Assembly (NCBI GenBank): GCA_020442165.1
Contig: JAGRKV010000075.1
Span: 62,001-126,000 of the forward strand
DNA length: 64,000 bases
Direction of reading: 5' to 3'
Origin: Hyphomicrobiaceae bacterium
GTDB taxonomy: Bacteria; Pseudomonadota; Alphaproteobacteria; Rhizobiales; Hyphomicrobiaceae
The notes beneath the pieces were generated by a model. It saw nothing but the letters and a program-made list of their open reading frames with translations, was not told the origin of the DNA and ran no database searches. Numbering within the stretch: position 1 is the stretch's first letter; each line of letters starts with the position of its first letter. The position numbers and the translations under genes were made by a program. Shown here piece by piece: positions 46,843-55,867 of the stretch.

Positions 46843-47718
46843 TCAGGATGCGCGCTTCTTGATCTCGACCAGACGGTGGATCATCGGCGTCAAAATCAGC
46901 TGCATGGCCAAATCGAGTTTCCCGCCTGGAATGACGATCGAATTGGCTCGTGACATGAAGCTGTCGTGCAGCATGGCGAGCAGGTAGGAGAAATCAATGC
47001 CTCTGGGGTCCTTGAAACGGATTACCACCAAAGATTCATCCGGGGTCGGAATCCATCGTGCGATGAATGGGTTAGACGTATCGACCGTCGGCACGCGCTG
47101 GAAGTTGATGTCGGTATGGGTGAACTGGGTACAGATGAAGTTGGCGTAGTCGGGCATGCGCCGCAGAATTGTGTCGGTCACAGCTTCCGTCGAATAGCCA
47201 CGGGAGGCCTTGTCGCGGTGGATCTTCTGTATCCACTCCAGGTTGATGACCGGCACGACACCAATCTTCAAATCGGCATAGCGGGCGATATTGACCTTAT
47301 CGGTCACCACCGCGCCGTGCAGGCCCTCGTAGAACAGGATATCGGACCCCTCTGGAAACGGCTTCCAGTCAGTGAACGTGCCCGGCGGCTTGCCGTGCAG
47401 GGCTGCTTCCTTGTCGTCATGGACGTAGTGCCGCGTCTGGCCCCTGCCCGTCTCGCCATAGGTGCGAAAGACGCTCTCCAGTTCCTCAAACAGGTTCGAC
47501 TCGGGGCCGAAATGGCTGAAGTGGTGGTTGCCCTTGGCCTCCGCCTGCTTCTGCGCTTCCTTCATCGCCGCGCGGTCGTAGCGGTGGAATGCGTCGCCCT
47601 CGATCGCAACGTGAGAAACCTCTTCGCGGCGAAAAATCTGCTCGAAGGTATGTTTCACCGTCGACGTGCCTGCGCCAGAGGATCCGGTGACAGAGATGAT
47701 TGGATAACGTGCTGACAT
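46843..47718 (-). CDS. cbbP: phosphoribulokinase
   Basis: A 291-residue bacterial-type (octameric) phosphoribulokinase making RuBP. The P-loop reads [17 protein letters not shown] at residues ~10-26; further blocks are [25 protein letters not shown], and FYEGLHGAV with the Walker B-type Glu/Asp region. It lacks the regulatory cysteines of plant-type enzymes and is expected to be NADH-activated. It lies between cbbF and cbbT. Confidence 0.97.
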   Translation of the reverse strand: MSARYPIISVTGSSGAGTSTVKHTFEQIFRREEVSHVAIEGDAFHRYDRAAMKEAQKQAEAKGNHHFSHFGPESNLFEELESVFRTYGETGRGQTRHYVHDDKEAALHGKPPGTFTDWKPFPEGSDILFYEGLHGAVVTDKVNIARYADLKIGVVPVINLEWIQKIHRDKASRGYSTEAVTDTILRRMPDYANFICTQFTHTDINFQRVPTVDTSNPFIARWIPTPDESLVVIRFKDPRGIDFSYLLAMLHDSFMSRANSIVIPGGKLDLAMQLILTPMIHRLVEIKKRAS

Positions 47719-47729
47719 GATTTCTCCCC

Positions 47730-48788
47730 TCAGACCCGGAACAGGCCGCGCTCGTTAAAGAGTGGCGAGGACTGCTCGCGCGCGGGTGCATCGGCAAAAT
47801 ACCGCGCGACGCGCCCCACCTTCTCGGCGGACCCGACAACCAGGGGGACACGCTGACGAAGGCTGGTGGGCACAAGGTCCAGGATGCGATTGACGCCATC
47901 GGTGGCGCCGCCGCCTGCTTCTTCAAAAATCAGGGCCATGGGGTTGGCTTCGCAGATGAGGCCGACGCGGCCACTCTCATAGCCAGGCCGGCTGTCGCGC
48001 GGATATAGATAGATGCCGCCGCGCCCCAGGATGCGATAGGATTCCGCGACCATAGACGCGGACCAGCGCATGTTGAAATCCTTGCCGCGAGGACCAGACA
48101 CGCCAGCGATCAGGTCATCGATATAGTCGCGGATAGCGCGCTGCCAATGCCGATAGTTGGAGGCATTGATGGAGTACTCGTTGCCGCTCTCGGGCACCTT
48201 GAGGTTCGACTTCGTCAGGTAGAAGTGTCCATCACGCGGGTCGAGCGTGAAGACGTGCGTGCCCTGGCGCAGCGTCAGGACGAGGGCCGCGTTCGGCCCA
48301 TAGATGAAAAATCCCGCAGCGAGTTGCTCGCGTCCCGGCTGCATCAGCGCCGTTTCGATGCCGCCGACCCCGGAAACCGGGACGGGAAAGATCGCAAAGA
48401 TTGTTCCTGTAGATAGATTCGTGTCGATGTTGGACGAGCCGTGCAAAGGATCGATCGCCACAGCCAGGCGGCGCGATGCATCCAGAATCTTGACCGTTTC
48501 GTTTTTCTCGGTGCCGACAATGGCGACAGGCGACTGCTCCAGGCAGCCACGAAACAGTTCGACCGCGTCGTCGTCGAGATGTTGCTGAAAGTCGGGGCCC
48601 GATCCGGGCAGCAGGGGACCGACGGCGATCTTGTTGCGCATTTCGCGCGCGCCCACGGCCAGCGCCATGATGGTTACCGCGACGTCGTCGCGTCCGCCGG
48701 ACTTGCGCCATGCGGCCAAGTGCTCTTCCAGCGTCTGAAGTGCGTTGCCCAATGCGGCCTCCCTGATGTTGCCACCACCCTGTTTCAC
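47730..48788 (-). CDS. cbbF: class I fructose-1,6-bisphosphatase
   Basis: A 352-residue class I FBPase, first gene of the cbb operon. The metal-binding block is DPLHGSSNIDTNLSTGTIFAIFPV; the substrate region has SINASNYRHW and RWSASMVAESYRIL with GGIYLYPRDSR. It hydrolyses fructose- and probably sedoheptulose-bisphosphate. A GTG at 48788 is the apparent start, giving a somewhat long N-terminus; no strong ribosome site is visible and a later start is possible. Divergent from cbbR. Confidence 0.94.
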   Translation of the reverse strand: MKQGGGNIREAALGNALQTLEEHLAAWRKSGGRDDVAVTIMALAVGAREMRNKIAVGPLLPGSGPDFQQHLDDDAVELFRGCLEQSPVAIVGTEKNETVKILDASRRLAVAIDPLHGSSNIDTNLSTGTIFAIFPVPVSGVGGIETALMQPGREQLAAGFFIYGPNAALVLTLRQGTHVFTLDPRDGHFYLTKSNLKVPESGNEYSINASNYRHWQRAIRDYIDDLIAGVSGPRGKDFNMRWSASMVAESYRILGRGGIYLYPRDSRPGYESGRVGLICEANPMALIFEEAGGGATDGVNRILDLVPTSLRQRVPLVVGSAEKVGRVARYFADAPAREQSSPLFNERGLFRV

Positions 48789-48909
48789 CGCGGCACACGT
48801 TGCGGCAAGAGGGTTTTGACTTTTCGTCCGCCGTCTTGTGCGGCGGTTGGAGTGGCCGGGACTGTATGTGACGCTGGCGAAACAAGCAAAACTGAATTAT
48901 CTTTGCCTT
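48789..48909. promoter_or_regulatory. cbbR-cbbF divergent control region
   Basis: The 121 bases between the starts of cbbR and cbbF should hold the cbb promoter, the cbbR promoter and CbbR operators, as in other alphaproteobacteria. A dyad CCGCCG-N7-CGGCGG lies at 48828-48846. I can see T-N11-A-like half sites but cannot assign them uniquely. Confidence 0.65.
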
Positions 48910-49848
48910 ATGAAAAGAAAAACTTCACGCCTTCCGCTCGCCGGCATCACCTTGAAGCAGCTTCGCGCGTTTGCCGCCGTTGTTGAGGAAGGCAGCAATG
49001 CTGCGGCTGCGAACAAGCTCAAAGTGACGCCGCCGGCGATTGCGCTTCAGCTCAAGATTCTCGAGGAAGAAGCCGGTTTGCCACTGTTGGAGCGTACTCC
49101 TGACGGCATCAAGCCGACCATGGCTGGAGTGGAGATTCTCGCAACTGCGGAGATCGTCGAAAGCTCACTGGCGGAATGCAGCGCCGCTCTGCACACGCTT
49201 GGACAGGGTGAAGGCGGCAGGGTCTCCGTTGGCGTGGTCAGTACCGCGAAGTACTTCGCTCCGCGCGCTTTTGCCGCGTTCGTTCGCAATCATCCACACA
49301 TCGAGATCGATTTGTTCGTCGGCAACCGGGCCGACATCCTGAGCGAGCTGGAACACTTCCACCGCGACATCATAATCATGGGGCGCCCGCCCGAGCACCT
49401 TAAGCTCATCACGCGCCCAATCGGTCCCAATCCGCACGTCATCATCGCACCGCCCGATCATCCAATGGTCGGCAGCCGGGGCTTGCGTCTCGCGGCGCTT
49501 GCCGGAGAGAAGTGGCTGGTCCGTGAAAGTGGATCGGGCACGCGCCTATTGATGGAGCGGCTGTTCGACGAAGCTGGCACGCTGCCCCGCATCACCATGG
49601 AAATCGGCTCCAATGAGACGATCAAGCAGGCGGTCATGGCGGGCATGGGCATCGCCGTGTTGTCGGCGCACACGGTCGCACTGGAACTGAAGACGAAGCA
49701 ACTTGTCACTCTGGATGTGCGCGGTCTGCCGGCGGTGCGCAGCTGGTTTGCCGTGCGCCGTGCCGACAAGCGCTTCCTGCCGACCGCCGAAATGCTCTGG
49801 GATTACCTCACCACGCGGGGCAAGGATTTCCTGCCGCGTATTACGTGA
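48910..49848 (+). CDS. cbbR: LysR-type regulator CbbR
   Basis: A 312-residue LysR-type activator from the ATG at 48910; the longer frame from 48838 runs into the operator region. The winged-helix part reads TLKQLRAFAAVVEEGSNAAAANKLKVTPPAIALQLK, followed by an effector domain with GVVSTAKYFAPRAFAAF and ESGSGTRLLMERLF, both characteristic of CbbR, which senses Calvin-cycle intermediates such as RuBP or phosphate metabolites. It is divergent from the cbb operon it most likely controls; its 3' end overlaps the convergent membrane-protein gene by 8 bases. Confidence 0.95.
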   Translation: MKRKTSRLPLAGITLKQLRAFAAVVEEGSNAAAANKLKVTPPAIALQLKILEEEAGLPLLERTPDGIKPTMAGVEILATAEIVESSLAECSAALHTLGQGEGGRVSVGVVSTAKYFAPRAFAAFVRNHPHIEIDLFVGNRADILSELEHFHRDIIIMGRPPEHLKLITRPIGPNPHVIIAPPDHPMVGSRGLRLAALAGEKWLVRESGSGTRLLMERLFDEAGTLPRITMEIGSNETIKQAVMAGMGIAVLSAHTVALELKTKQLVTLDVRGLPAVRSWFAVRRADKRFLPTAEMLWDYLTTRGKDFLPRIT

Positions 49849-51679
49849 CCGCTGGTGGTGTGTGCTCCGCCGCTACATCATCGTCAAGCGGTTCGTTGAG
49901 CACCATCAGGAGCGGTGTGAGCCCTTCCTGATCGACGACCCGGAAGATCTCGATGTCACGGCGCGCGCCTTCGCTCCACCCCGCAATGGTGAGTGCGCGT
50001 TCCGCTTTCGAGAAAAGGCCATGGTTGCGCAGCGGCCGGGCATCCTTGAACGATTTAGACTGCGGGTCGGAAACGTCGATGCCCTGCTTCTCCAACCGTT
50101 CGATGTGCTTCTTGCGGATGTCCGTCAGGTCGGTGTCACTCAGCAACTCCTCTTCCGCCTTGAGGCGATCGAGTTCGCCCCGGCCAAAAGGCTTCCACCA
50201 CGGCTTGCGGCGCGGCCACCGGATGAGGTCGAGATCGTCGAACACTCCGGCCAACTGGTTCATCGCCAGCGCCCTGGCTGCTTCGTCCTCGTCATCGGGA
50301 TTGCAGCTATAGAGGTTCGGGATGATGAAATATGACGCCTTGTTGTGATGGATGAAGTGGCGGCGCACCCATTCCAGATTCTTGTCAGCATCGCCGCCTG
50401 GAATACGGGCGATTGCCGTGCTCATGGCCTGACGGATCTGACGGATCAGGGCGGGTGTCGGCATGTGACGTGCTGGAGGCGTGGCTGGCGGGTTCAGCGC
50501 TGTGAGCGCAAATAGCCCCAAGTCGATACCAAGTGTGGCCAGCAGGGCGATAAGATCGCGTCCGGTGATCGGTTCGCCGCCGGTCGTCCTCGTCGCGGCA
50601 ACCTTGCCGCCGCTTGCCACGTACTCGACAAGGCTGCCGGCATAGGCGCCGATGTTGGCCCACAGGTTCTTGATAGCGTTGGCGACACCCGCCGGGCCCT
50701 CCGTGAACACGGCGGCGCGCAACTTCAGCTCAGCTGGTGCGGCAGCCTGGTCCGCAGCCTGCCGCAGACGCTGGGCGAGCGTGGGGTCATAACAACTGAA
50801 GCCCGCCTTGCCCGGCGACACGTCAACAGCGCCAGCCAATGCGCGCATTTCCGCTGCTGTCGATTGTCCAAGTTCGTTGGACCGGGCGGCGATATTCTTT
50901 GCGCGCGAGCGGACCTGGCTGGCGCGGGTCTCGAATTCGCGCTGACGCGCCTCGACGGTTTCGCCCGTCAGCGATGCCGCCGACTGCTGCAACAACTGGA
51001 TGTCAGCCTGGACGGGTTCAAGCCATGAGCGCTGTATGCCATCGCGCAGCGAGGCAACGCTGTCGCGAACCGAGCGACGCGCGTTGTAGAGCGGTCCCCG
51101 GCCTGCACCTGATGAAGTGCCGCAACTGCCGCCGCTCGACTCTTCGCGCATCATCTGGGAATCCGACCAGGCAACGACGTTGTCGAGCTGGGATTTCACA
51201 GCGTCAAGGCGCGCCGCCACTGCATTGCCTGCGTCGCGCGCGTCCTCCTGCAAAGCCGCGAGGCTCGTGCGTGTCGCCTCCTCGCCGGCGATCAAGCTCC
51301 ACCAGAAGCCGTAACCGAAGCCGATCGACCACAATGCCAGAAAGAGATAGAGCGGGAATGTGATGAGACGCTCACCCAGCAGGCGCTTGTAGCCAAACGT
51401 CTCGCGCAGTGCGAGCCACATCAGAAACGTGAGTGCGACGACAACGGCGATCACGAGAATTTCGTTGGAGACGGACAGGCCACCGACGATTTCGCGACCG
51501 TGGGCCGCGGATGGCGAGGTGGAGACGCCAATGATGAAATCCGCCATGCCGCTCCAGGTGGCGTAACCCGATATGACCAACAGCATCAGCGAGGCGATGC
51601 CAATCAGCGAATTGCGGCCGAAGATGTAATCGGCGATCCGGCCCCAGACGGAAACACCGGTCTGACGGTTGTCGGCCAT
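49841..51679 (-). CDS. four-TM protein with large coiled periplasmic domain, unknown function
   Basis: A 612-residue protein I do not recognise. Hydrophobic segments lie at about residues 24-50, 73-92, 106-131 and 375-395. The 132-374 region is rich in Ala, Gln, Arg and Glu, looks largely helical/coiled-coil, and holds two cysteines (Cys186 and Cys296); if the N-terminus is inside, this domain is periplasmic and the 217-residue C-terminus cytosolic. The C-terminal part ends in a charged domain with EWVRRHFIHHNKASYF and WPRRKPWWKPFGRGEL. It stands alone, tail to tail with cbbR. Confidence 0.8.
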   Translation of the reverse strand: MADNRQTGVSVWGRIADYIFGRNSLIGIASLMLLVISGYATWSGMADFIIGVSTSPSAAHGREIVGGLSVSNEILVIAVVVALTFLMWLALRETFGYKRLLGERLITFPLYLFLALWSIGFGYGFWWSLIAGEEATRTSLAALQEDARDAGNAVAARLDAVKSQLDNVVAWSDSQMMREESSGGSCGTSSGAGRGPLYNARRSVRDSVASLRDGIQRSWLEPVQADIQLLQQSAASLTGETVEARQREFETRASQVRSRAKNIAARSNELGQSTAAEMRALAGAVDVSPGKAGFSCYDPTLAQRLRQAADQAAAPAELKLRAAVFTEGPAGVANAIKNLWANIGAYAGSLVEYVASGGKVAATRTTGGEPITGRDLIALLATLGIDLGLFALTALNPPATPPARHMPTPALIRQIRQAMSTAIARIPGGDADKNLEWVRRHFIHHNKASYFIIPNLYSCNPDDEDEAARALAMNQLAGVFDDLDLIRWPRRKPWWKPFGRGELDRLKAEEELLSDTDLTDIRKKHIERLEKQGIDVSDPQSKSFKDARPLRNHGLFSKAERALTIAGWSEGARRDIEIFRVVDQEGLTPLLMVLNEPLDDDVAAEHTPPAVT

Positions 51680-51852
51680 GACACAAACTCCCTGGCAGCG
51701 TGACGTGATCGCCTACCCCATCGCCAATAGCCGAACAGAGGGATTTTGTCGCGCATGTTGCTCTGCGGGACCGCATCTCAAGCGTGCTTGCGATGCCGAG
51801 AAACAACTGCGCTTACATTGCAGGCGCGGGTCATTGTGGCCGCGCTTGCGGC

Positions 51853-53700
51853 CTACTCCGCTGCCTCGCGCCCGAATTGCAATTCGGCGAGGCGTCCGTA
51901 AAGGCCTGCTGCCTTGGCAAGGCTTGCGTGCGTGCCTTCCTCGACGATGCGCCCCTCGTCCATGACGATGATGCGGTCTGCCTTTTGTACCGTTGCAAGG
52001 CGATGGGCGATGACCAGCGTCGTGCGCCCTTCCATGACGCTCTCCAGTGCGCGCTGCACCAGAAGCTCGTTCTCAGCATCGAGCGCGCTTGTCGCCTCGT
52101 CCAGTAACAGTATTGGCGCATCCTTCAGGATGGCGCGAGCAATTGCCAGGCGCTGCTTTTGTCCGCCTGAGAGTGTCACGCCGCGTTCGCCCAGGCGCGT
52201 ATCGTATCCGTCCGGCAGGTTGCGTATGAAGTCGTCGGCCTGCGCGGTTCTCGCTGCCGCTTCGATTTCTGCGCGTGTCGCGTGCTCGGCGCCATAGGCG
52301 ATGTTGGCAGCGACAGTGTCTGCGAAAAGTGCAACGTCCTGCGGCACCAGCGCTATCCGCTTGCGTAGCGCGGCCAGATCGGCTTCGCGCACATTCACGC
52401 CATCTACCAGGATGCGGCCGGATTGGGGATCAAAGAACCGCAAGAGCAATGCGAAGAGGGTGGATTTGCCGGCACCTGAAGGCCCGACAAGTGCCACCGT
52501 CTCGCCGGAGCGGACTTTCAACGTGAAGTCTGCCAGCGCTTGTGTGGTGCCACGCGAGGGATAAGAGAAGTCGACGTGTTCAAGCCTGAGTTCACCTTTC
52601 GCCGGGCTCGGCAGCGGCACCGGATTGGCTGGCGAACTGATTTCGGGCACTTCGGCCAAAAGCTCCGACAGCCGCTCCGCTGAACCTGCGGCCTGGCTCA
52701 TCTCGCCCCAGACTTCTGACAATTCCGCCATGGCACCGGCTGCAAACAAGGCGTAAAGCACGAACTGGCCGAGCCGGCCGCCGGTGATCTCGCCGGTGAC
52801 CACCGCTGACGCTCCAAACCACAACACCCCGGTGATCGAGGCTACGACCAGGAAGATCGCCATGGCCGTCAATCCGGCTCGCGCCTTCAACCGGTGCCGC
52901 GCGCTGTCAAATGCGGTTTCGACTGCGCCGCCGAACCGGTTTGACACCGCTGCCTCGTGCGCAAACGCCTGCATGGTGCGTACCGCCACGAGGTTTTCAC
53001 TTGCATATGCGGAGGCTTCCGCGAGGCTGTCTTGTGCCTGCCGCGACAGTCGGCGAACGACGCGGCCATAGGCCACCAGCGGCAGCACGATGGCGGGAAT
53101 TGCGACCAGCACCATGGCCGACAGGCGCGGGCTCGTCACGAACATCATGGTCAGCGCGCCGATCAGCATGATGGCGTTGCGAAGAGCCTGGCTCAATGCT
53201 GAGCCCGCCGCCGCCTTGATCTGCGTCGCGTCGGCAGTCAAGCGGCTCATCACCTCGCCGGAGTGCGTCCGCTCGAAGAAGGCCGGGCCGAGGCGCGTCA
53301 GGTGCGCGAAGACATCATTGCGCAGATCCGCGACCACGCGTTCGCCCAGCCAATTGACGAAATAGAAGCGCGAAGCGCTGGCAACGGCGAGAACCGATCC
53401 GATCACGATCAGCATCGCGAAGTACTGATCGATCATCGCTCCGTCCGACGAGGCAAAGCCGTGGTCGATCATGCGGCGGACCGCCATCGGAACCACAAGC
53501 ATCGCAGCGGCCGAGGCGATAAGTGCGGCAAGCGCGGCGAGCACCATGGCCGGATAGCGGGCAATGTAGGGCTTGATCGCGAGCAGGGGCCGCAGGGATC
53601 GCCTCTGCTTTTCGCTCATATCAGGCGCGGCCCCGGCGAGCTGTGTTTGCGCGGGGGGGTGTTCGGTCTTGGATCGGAGTTTCAACGGAACGCCTTTCAC
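51853..53700 (-). CDS. ABC-type exporter, fused permease/ATPase (MsbA-like)
   Basis: A 615-residue half-transporter (or 588 from the ATG at residue 28, MSEKQRRSLRPLL, which may be the true start). Six membrane segments precede an ATPase with Walker A VGPSGAGKSTL, signature LSGGQKQRLAIARA and Walker B ILLLDEATSALDAE. The permease block ERTHSGEVMSRLTADATQI is typical of lipid or multidrug exporters. Many Rhizobiales have several such paralogues, so the substrate is not inferred. It is divergent from rpmE. Confidence 0.92.
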   Translation of the reverse strand: MKGVPLKLRSKTEHPPAQTQLAGAAPDMSEKQRRSLRPLLAIKPYIARYPAMVLAALAALIASAAAMLVVPMAVRRMIDHGFASSDGAMIDQYFAMLIVIGSVLAVASASRFYFVNWLGERVVADLRNDVFAHLTRLGPAFFERTHSGEVMSRLTADATQIKAAAGSALSQALRNAIMLIGALTMMFVTSPRLSAMVLVAIPAIVLPLVAYGRVVRRLSRQAQDSLAEASAYASENLVAVRTMQAFAHEAAVSNRFGGAVETAFDSARHRLKARAGLTAMAIFLVVASITGVLWFGASAVVTGEITGGRLGQFVLYALFAAGAMAELSEVWGEMSQAAGSAERLSELLAEVPEISSPANPVPLPSPAKGELRLEHVDFSYPSRGTTQALADFTLKVRSGETVALVGPSGAGKSTLFALLLRFFDPQSGRILVDGVNVREADLAALRKRIALVPQDVALFADTVAANIAYGAEHATRAEIEAAARTAQADDFIRNLPDGYDTRLGERGVTLSGGQKQRLAIARAILKDAPILLLDEATSALDAENELLVQRALESVMEGRTTLVIAHRLATVQKADRIIVMDEGRIVEEGTHASLAKAAGLYGRLAELQFGREAAE

Positions 53701-54066
53701 ATGCGGCGAGGGAAATTTGCCATGCTTGGCCTGCTGGGCGCAGCTCCGCGCTTGCGGGCGCGCGCACGGGCTGGACCATGCCTCACAGGGGACCGCATCT
53801 CAAGCCCCAGACCGGGTCCCCCCGGGGCGGTGGGTGCCAAGGTGTCGCGCGGCGGTATTTCTGGCCCTCTGTGGCTGCTCGAAAGCCCAAAATCAGGGCT
53901 TGACTAGGCAAATGAGGCGGGGACGCGCCGCCCTGGTATCCGCGCGCTTGTCAGACGGGCGGAAAGCGATTATGAGGAGGCCCATCTCGAATTCCCGACA
54001 GAATTGGGTCGCTCCGCTGGCGCCTTAGCCGGTACGACCCGCTGTCCTGCGGCGCGGAGCCTGACC
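53701..54066. other. intergenic region between the ABC exporter and rpmE
   Basis: About 366 bases between divergent genes. No coding pattern is convincing. A CTTGACTAG stretch near 53899 could be a -35 region for rpmE, but no clear -10 partner is seen. A G/C-run region around 53800-53840 shows nothing I can interpret. Confidence 0.5.
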
Positions 54067-54291
54067 ATGAAGAAAGACGCAGACGTGCATCCAGACTACC
54101 ACCAGATCAAGGTGGTGATGACGGACGGCACCGAGTTCCTGACCTATTCGACCTACGGCAAGGAGGGGGACACCCTCCAGCTCGACATCGATCCTTCCTC
54201 GCATCCGGCATGGACCGGCGGCGATACCAAGCTGATGGACCGCGCTGGCCGAGTCTCGAAGTTCAAGAAGAAGTTCGAAGGTCTGTTCTGA
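54067..54291 (+). CDS. rpmE: 50S ribosomal protein L31
   Basis: A 74-residue L31 beginning [12 protein letters not shown]; blocks are [16 protein letters not shown] and the C-terminal [14 protein letters not shown]. It lacks the CxxC zinc cysteines, so it is a zinc-independent form, as is usual in alphaproteobacteria. ATG 54067 follows GGAGCC. An intrinsic terminator follows at 54358. Confidence 0.95.
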   Translation: MKKDADVHPDYHQIKVVMTDGTEFLTYSTYGKEGDTLQLDIDPSSHPAWTGGDTKLMDRAGRVSKFKKKFEGLF

Positions 54292-54357
54292 GCACATCCG
54301 CACGCGCCAGCCATTGGCTGGGCCGGATGGGGTTCCAAGACCTTGCTCAAATGATTG

Positions 54358-54390
54358 AGGCCCGGAGCGATCCGGGCCTTATCGCTTTTT
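54358..54390 (+). terminator. rho-independent terminator of rpmE
   Basis: AGGCCCGGA and TCCGGGCCT form a 9-base stem with a GCGA loop (54358-54379), followed by TATCGCTTTTT. Confidence 0.9.
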
Positions 54391-54399
54391 GGGGCAGCT

Positions 54400-54954
54400 T
54401 CAGCTCGCCTTGCCGCCGAATGCACGGGTCAAAAGGCTCATCTGATCGGCTACGGGATTGGCGGCCACGAGGGGAACGACATTATTTTGGTCGTGCGGCT
54501 CGCGCATGGCGAGGTCGAGCTGGACGACGCGGTCGTGCAGCTTGAAGCTTTCCTCGATCAGATTGCGCAGTCCTTCGGGCAATTCGCCGAAACCCTTGAT
54601 GTGGGATGGGCGGCCCAATGACTGCAGCTTGAGGCGCTGGCGCTTGCGGCGCGCTTCCTCGGCTGTGATTTCGCCTTCCTTCAAGGCGCGGCGAACGAGC
54701 AGCCATGAGGCGAGGTCAAGCAGCCTTGTCGTCAGGCGCATGCTTTCGGTTGCATAGAGAACGCTTGTGGGCGGCTTCAACGTCTTCGCCTCGCGGCGGC
54801 CCTGCCCATCGAGATAGGATGCCGTCGTCTCGACGAGCAGCATGCCTTCCTTGAAGACGTGATCGAATTGCGACGAGGCCTGGAACCGCTCTCCGAAGGA
54901 GATGGTGACGCCTGCACTCGCGAGATCCTGGTTTACGCGCGACTCTGTTGTCAT
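54400..54954 (-). CDS. rcdA: RcdA-like protease adaptor (DUF1465)
   Basis: A 184-residue protein of the DUF1465 family, whose Caulobacter member RcdA helps the ClpXP protease degrade the cell-cycle regulator CtrA. It starts MTTESRVNQDLASAGVTISF; the helical core contains TSVLYATESMRLTTRLLDLASWLLVRRAL and the family's SFKLHDRVVQLD segment. Longer upstream frames read through a non-conserved region. It is convergent with rpmE. The presence of RcdA fits an alphaproteobacterium with CtrA control. Confidence 0.87.
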   Translation of the reverse strand: MTTESRVNQDLASAGVTISFGERFQASSQFDHVFKEGMLLVETTASYLDGQGRREAKTLKPPTSVLYATESMRLTTRLLDLASWLLVRRALKEGEITAEEARRKRQRLKLQSLGRPSHIKGFGELPEGLRNLIEESFKLHDRVVQLDLAMREPHDQNNVVPLVAANPVADQMSLLTRAFGGKAS

Positions 54955-55401
54955 GTTACGCCGTGACACAAACAAAAAACCCACTGATAACCATGTAGCA
55001 TCGAAGAAGCCTAACTGGCCATAGTTAACAACACGCTGAAATCGGGTCGTTTCGTGACAGTGCGTGTTGCCCTTGTGGATTAGTGCAAGATTGACGCCGC
55101 TTCGGGTTTGGCGCTGGCGGACAGCACGCAAAAAAATGAGCCGCCGGATTGCGGCGGCTCGAAAGTCAACAGGGAGGCGTCAAACAGAGTGGCAGAGGGC
55201 CACTCCAGATCCAGAAAACTGGATGTCCCGAGGCTAGCTACTTATGGTTATGGAAGAGTTAAGTAGAAGATCAAAAACGCGCGTCAGTTTATGGGCTTTC
55301 GTGACGTTGGCGTGAACCGGCACAGGGAGGTGCGCAGAGGGGAGCAGTGCGAGGCGGCAAGCGGATCTGCGACCCAGACTGCGCCGCCACCCAAGTTCAC
55401 C
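54955..55401. other. intergenic region upstream of rcdA
   Basis: About 447 bases. Apart from the reverse-strand terminator at 55130-55160 I see no gene or repeat. The half next to rcdA (54955-55129) should carry its promoter. Confidence 0.5.
55130..55160 (-). terminator. rho-independent terminator downstream of the DUF1192 gene
   Basis: GAGCCGCCG (55138-55146) and CGGCGGCTC (55152-55160) form a perfect 9-base stem with a 5-base loop. On the reverse strand it is followed by ATTTTTTT, so it ends transcripts arriving from the DUF1192 gene 240 bases upstream. Confidence 0.88.
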
Positions 55402-55593
55402 TCACGATTTGAACAGTGCGCTCGCTGCTGCTTCATGCGCACGCTTGCGCGACAGTTCGGCCTCGGTGCGCTCTATTTCTTTTTTCAGTGTCTCAATGCG
55501 GCTTTCCAGTTCGCCAATCGACTGTCCGGACAGATCCTGGCCAACGGTGATGACCGACGATTGCGGCTTCGGCCTGACCTCATCCCAATCCAT
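55402..55593 (-). CDS. DUF1192 family small protein
   Basis: A 63-residue protein starting MDWDEVRPKPQ, with a central LSGQSIGELESRIETLKKEIERTE segment that should form a short coiled coil, and an RKRAHEAAASALFKS tail. This matches DUF1192, an alphaproteobacterial family of unknown function. It is divergent from the quinone oxidoreductase gene, an arrangement I recall as common in Rhizobiales. Confidence 0.87.
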   Translation of the reverse strand: MDWDEVRPKPQSSVITVGQDLSGQSIGELESRIETLKKEIERTEAELSRKRAHEAAASALFKS

Positions 55594-55867
55594 TTTTCAC
55601 GTCCTCATATGGCTGTTGGTTCAACCGTTCCCTGATGTTGCACGGCTGATGCGGCTTGGCTACCGGGGTGAATGCGATGGCGAATGAGGTTGTTCCAAGT
55701 CGGAGCAGGCTTGTCATGGCCGGTCAATGCGGGCACACCTGCGCAAGGGCCAATCCCTTCGTGGCTCACGGTGCCTGGCGCAATCCGCAGGCACCATGCC
55801 GCGCCCGATTTATCGCATCCAACACGTCAGCACATCCATATAGCCATCATCACCGAGAGAGATCGAC

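Noticed and set aside
49841..49848. The cbbR end and the membrane-protein end as a frameshift artefact
   Set aside because: Both reading frames keep intact, family-like or plausible C-termini; an 8-base tail-to-tail overlap is common in compact genomes.
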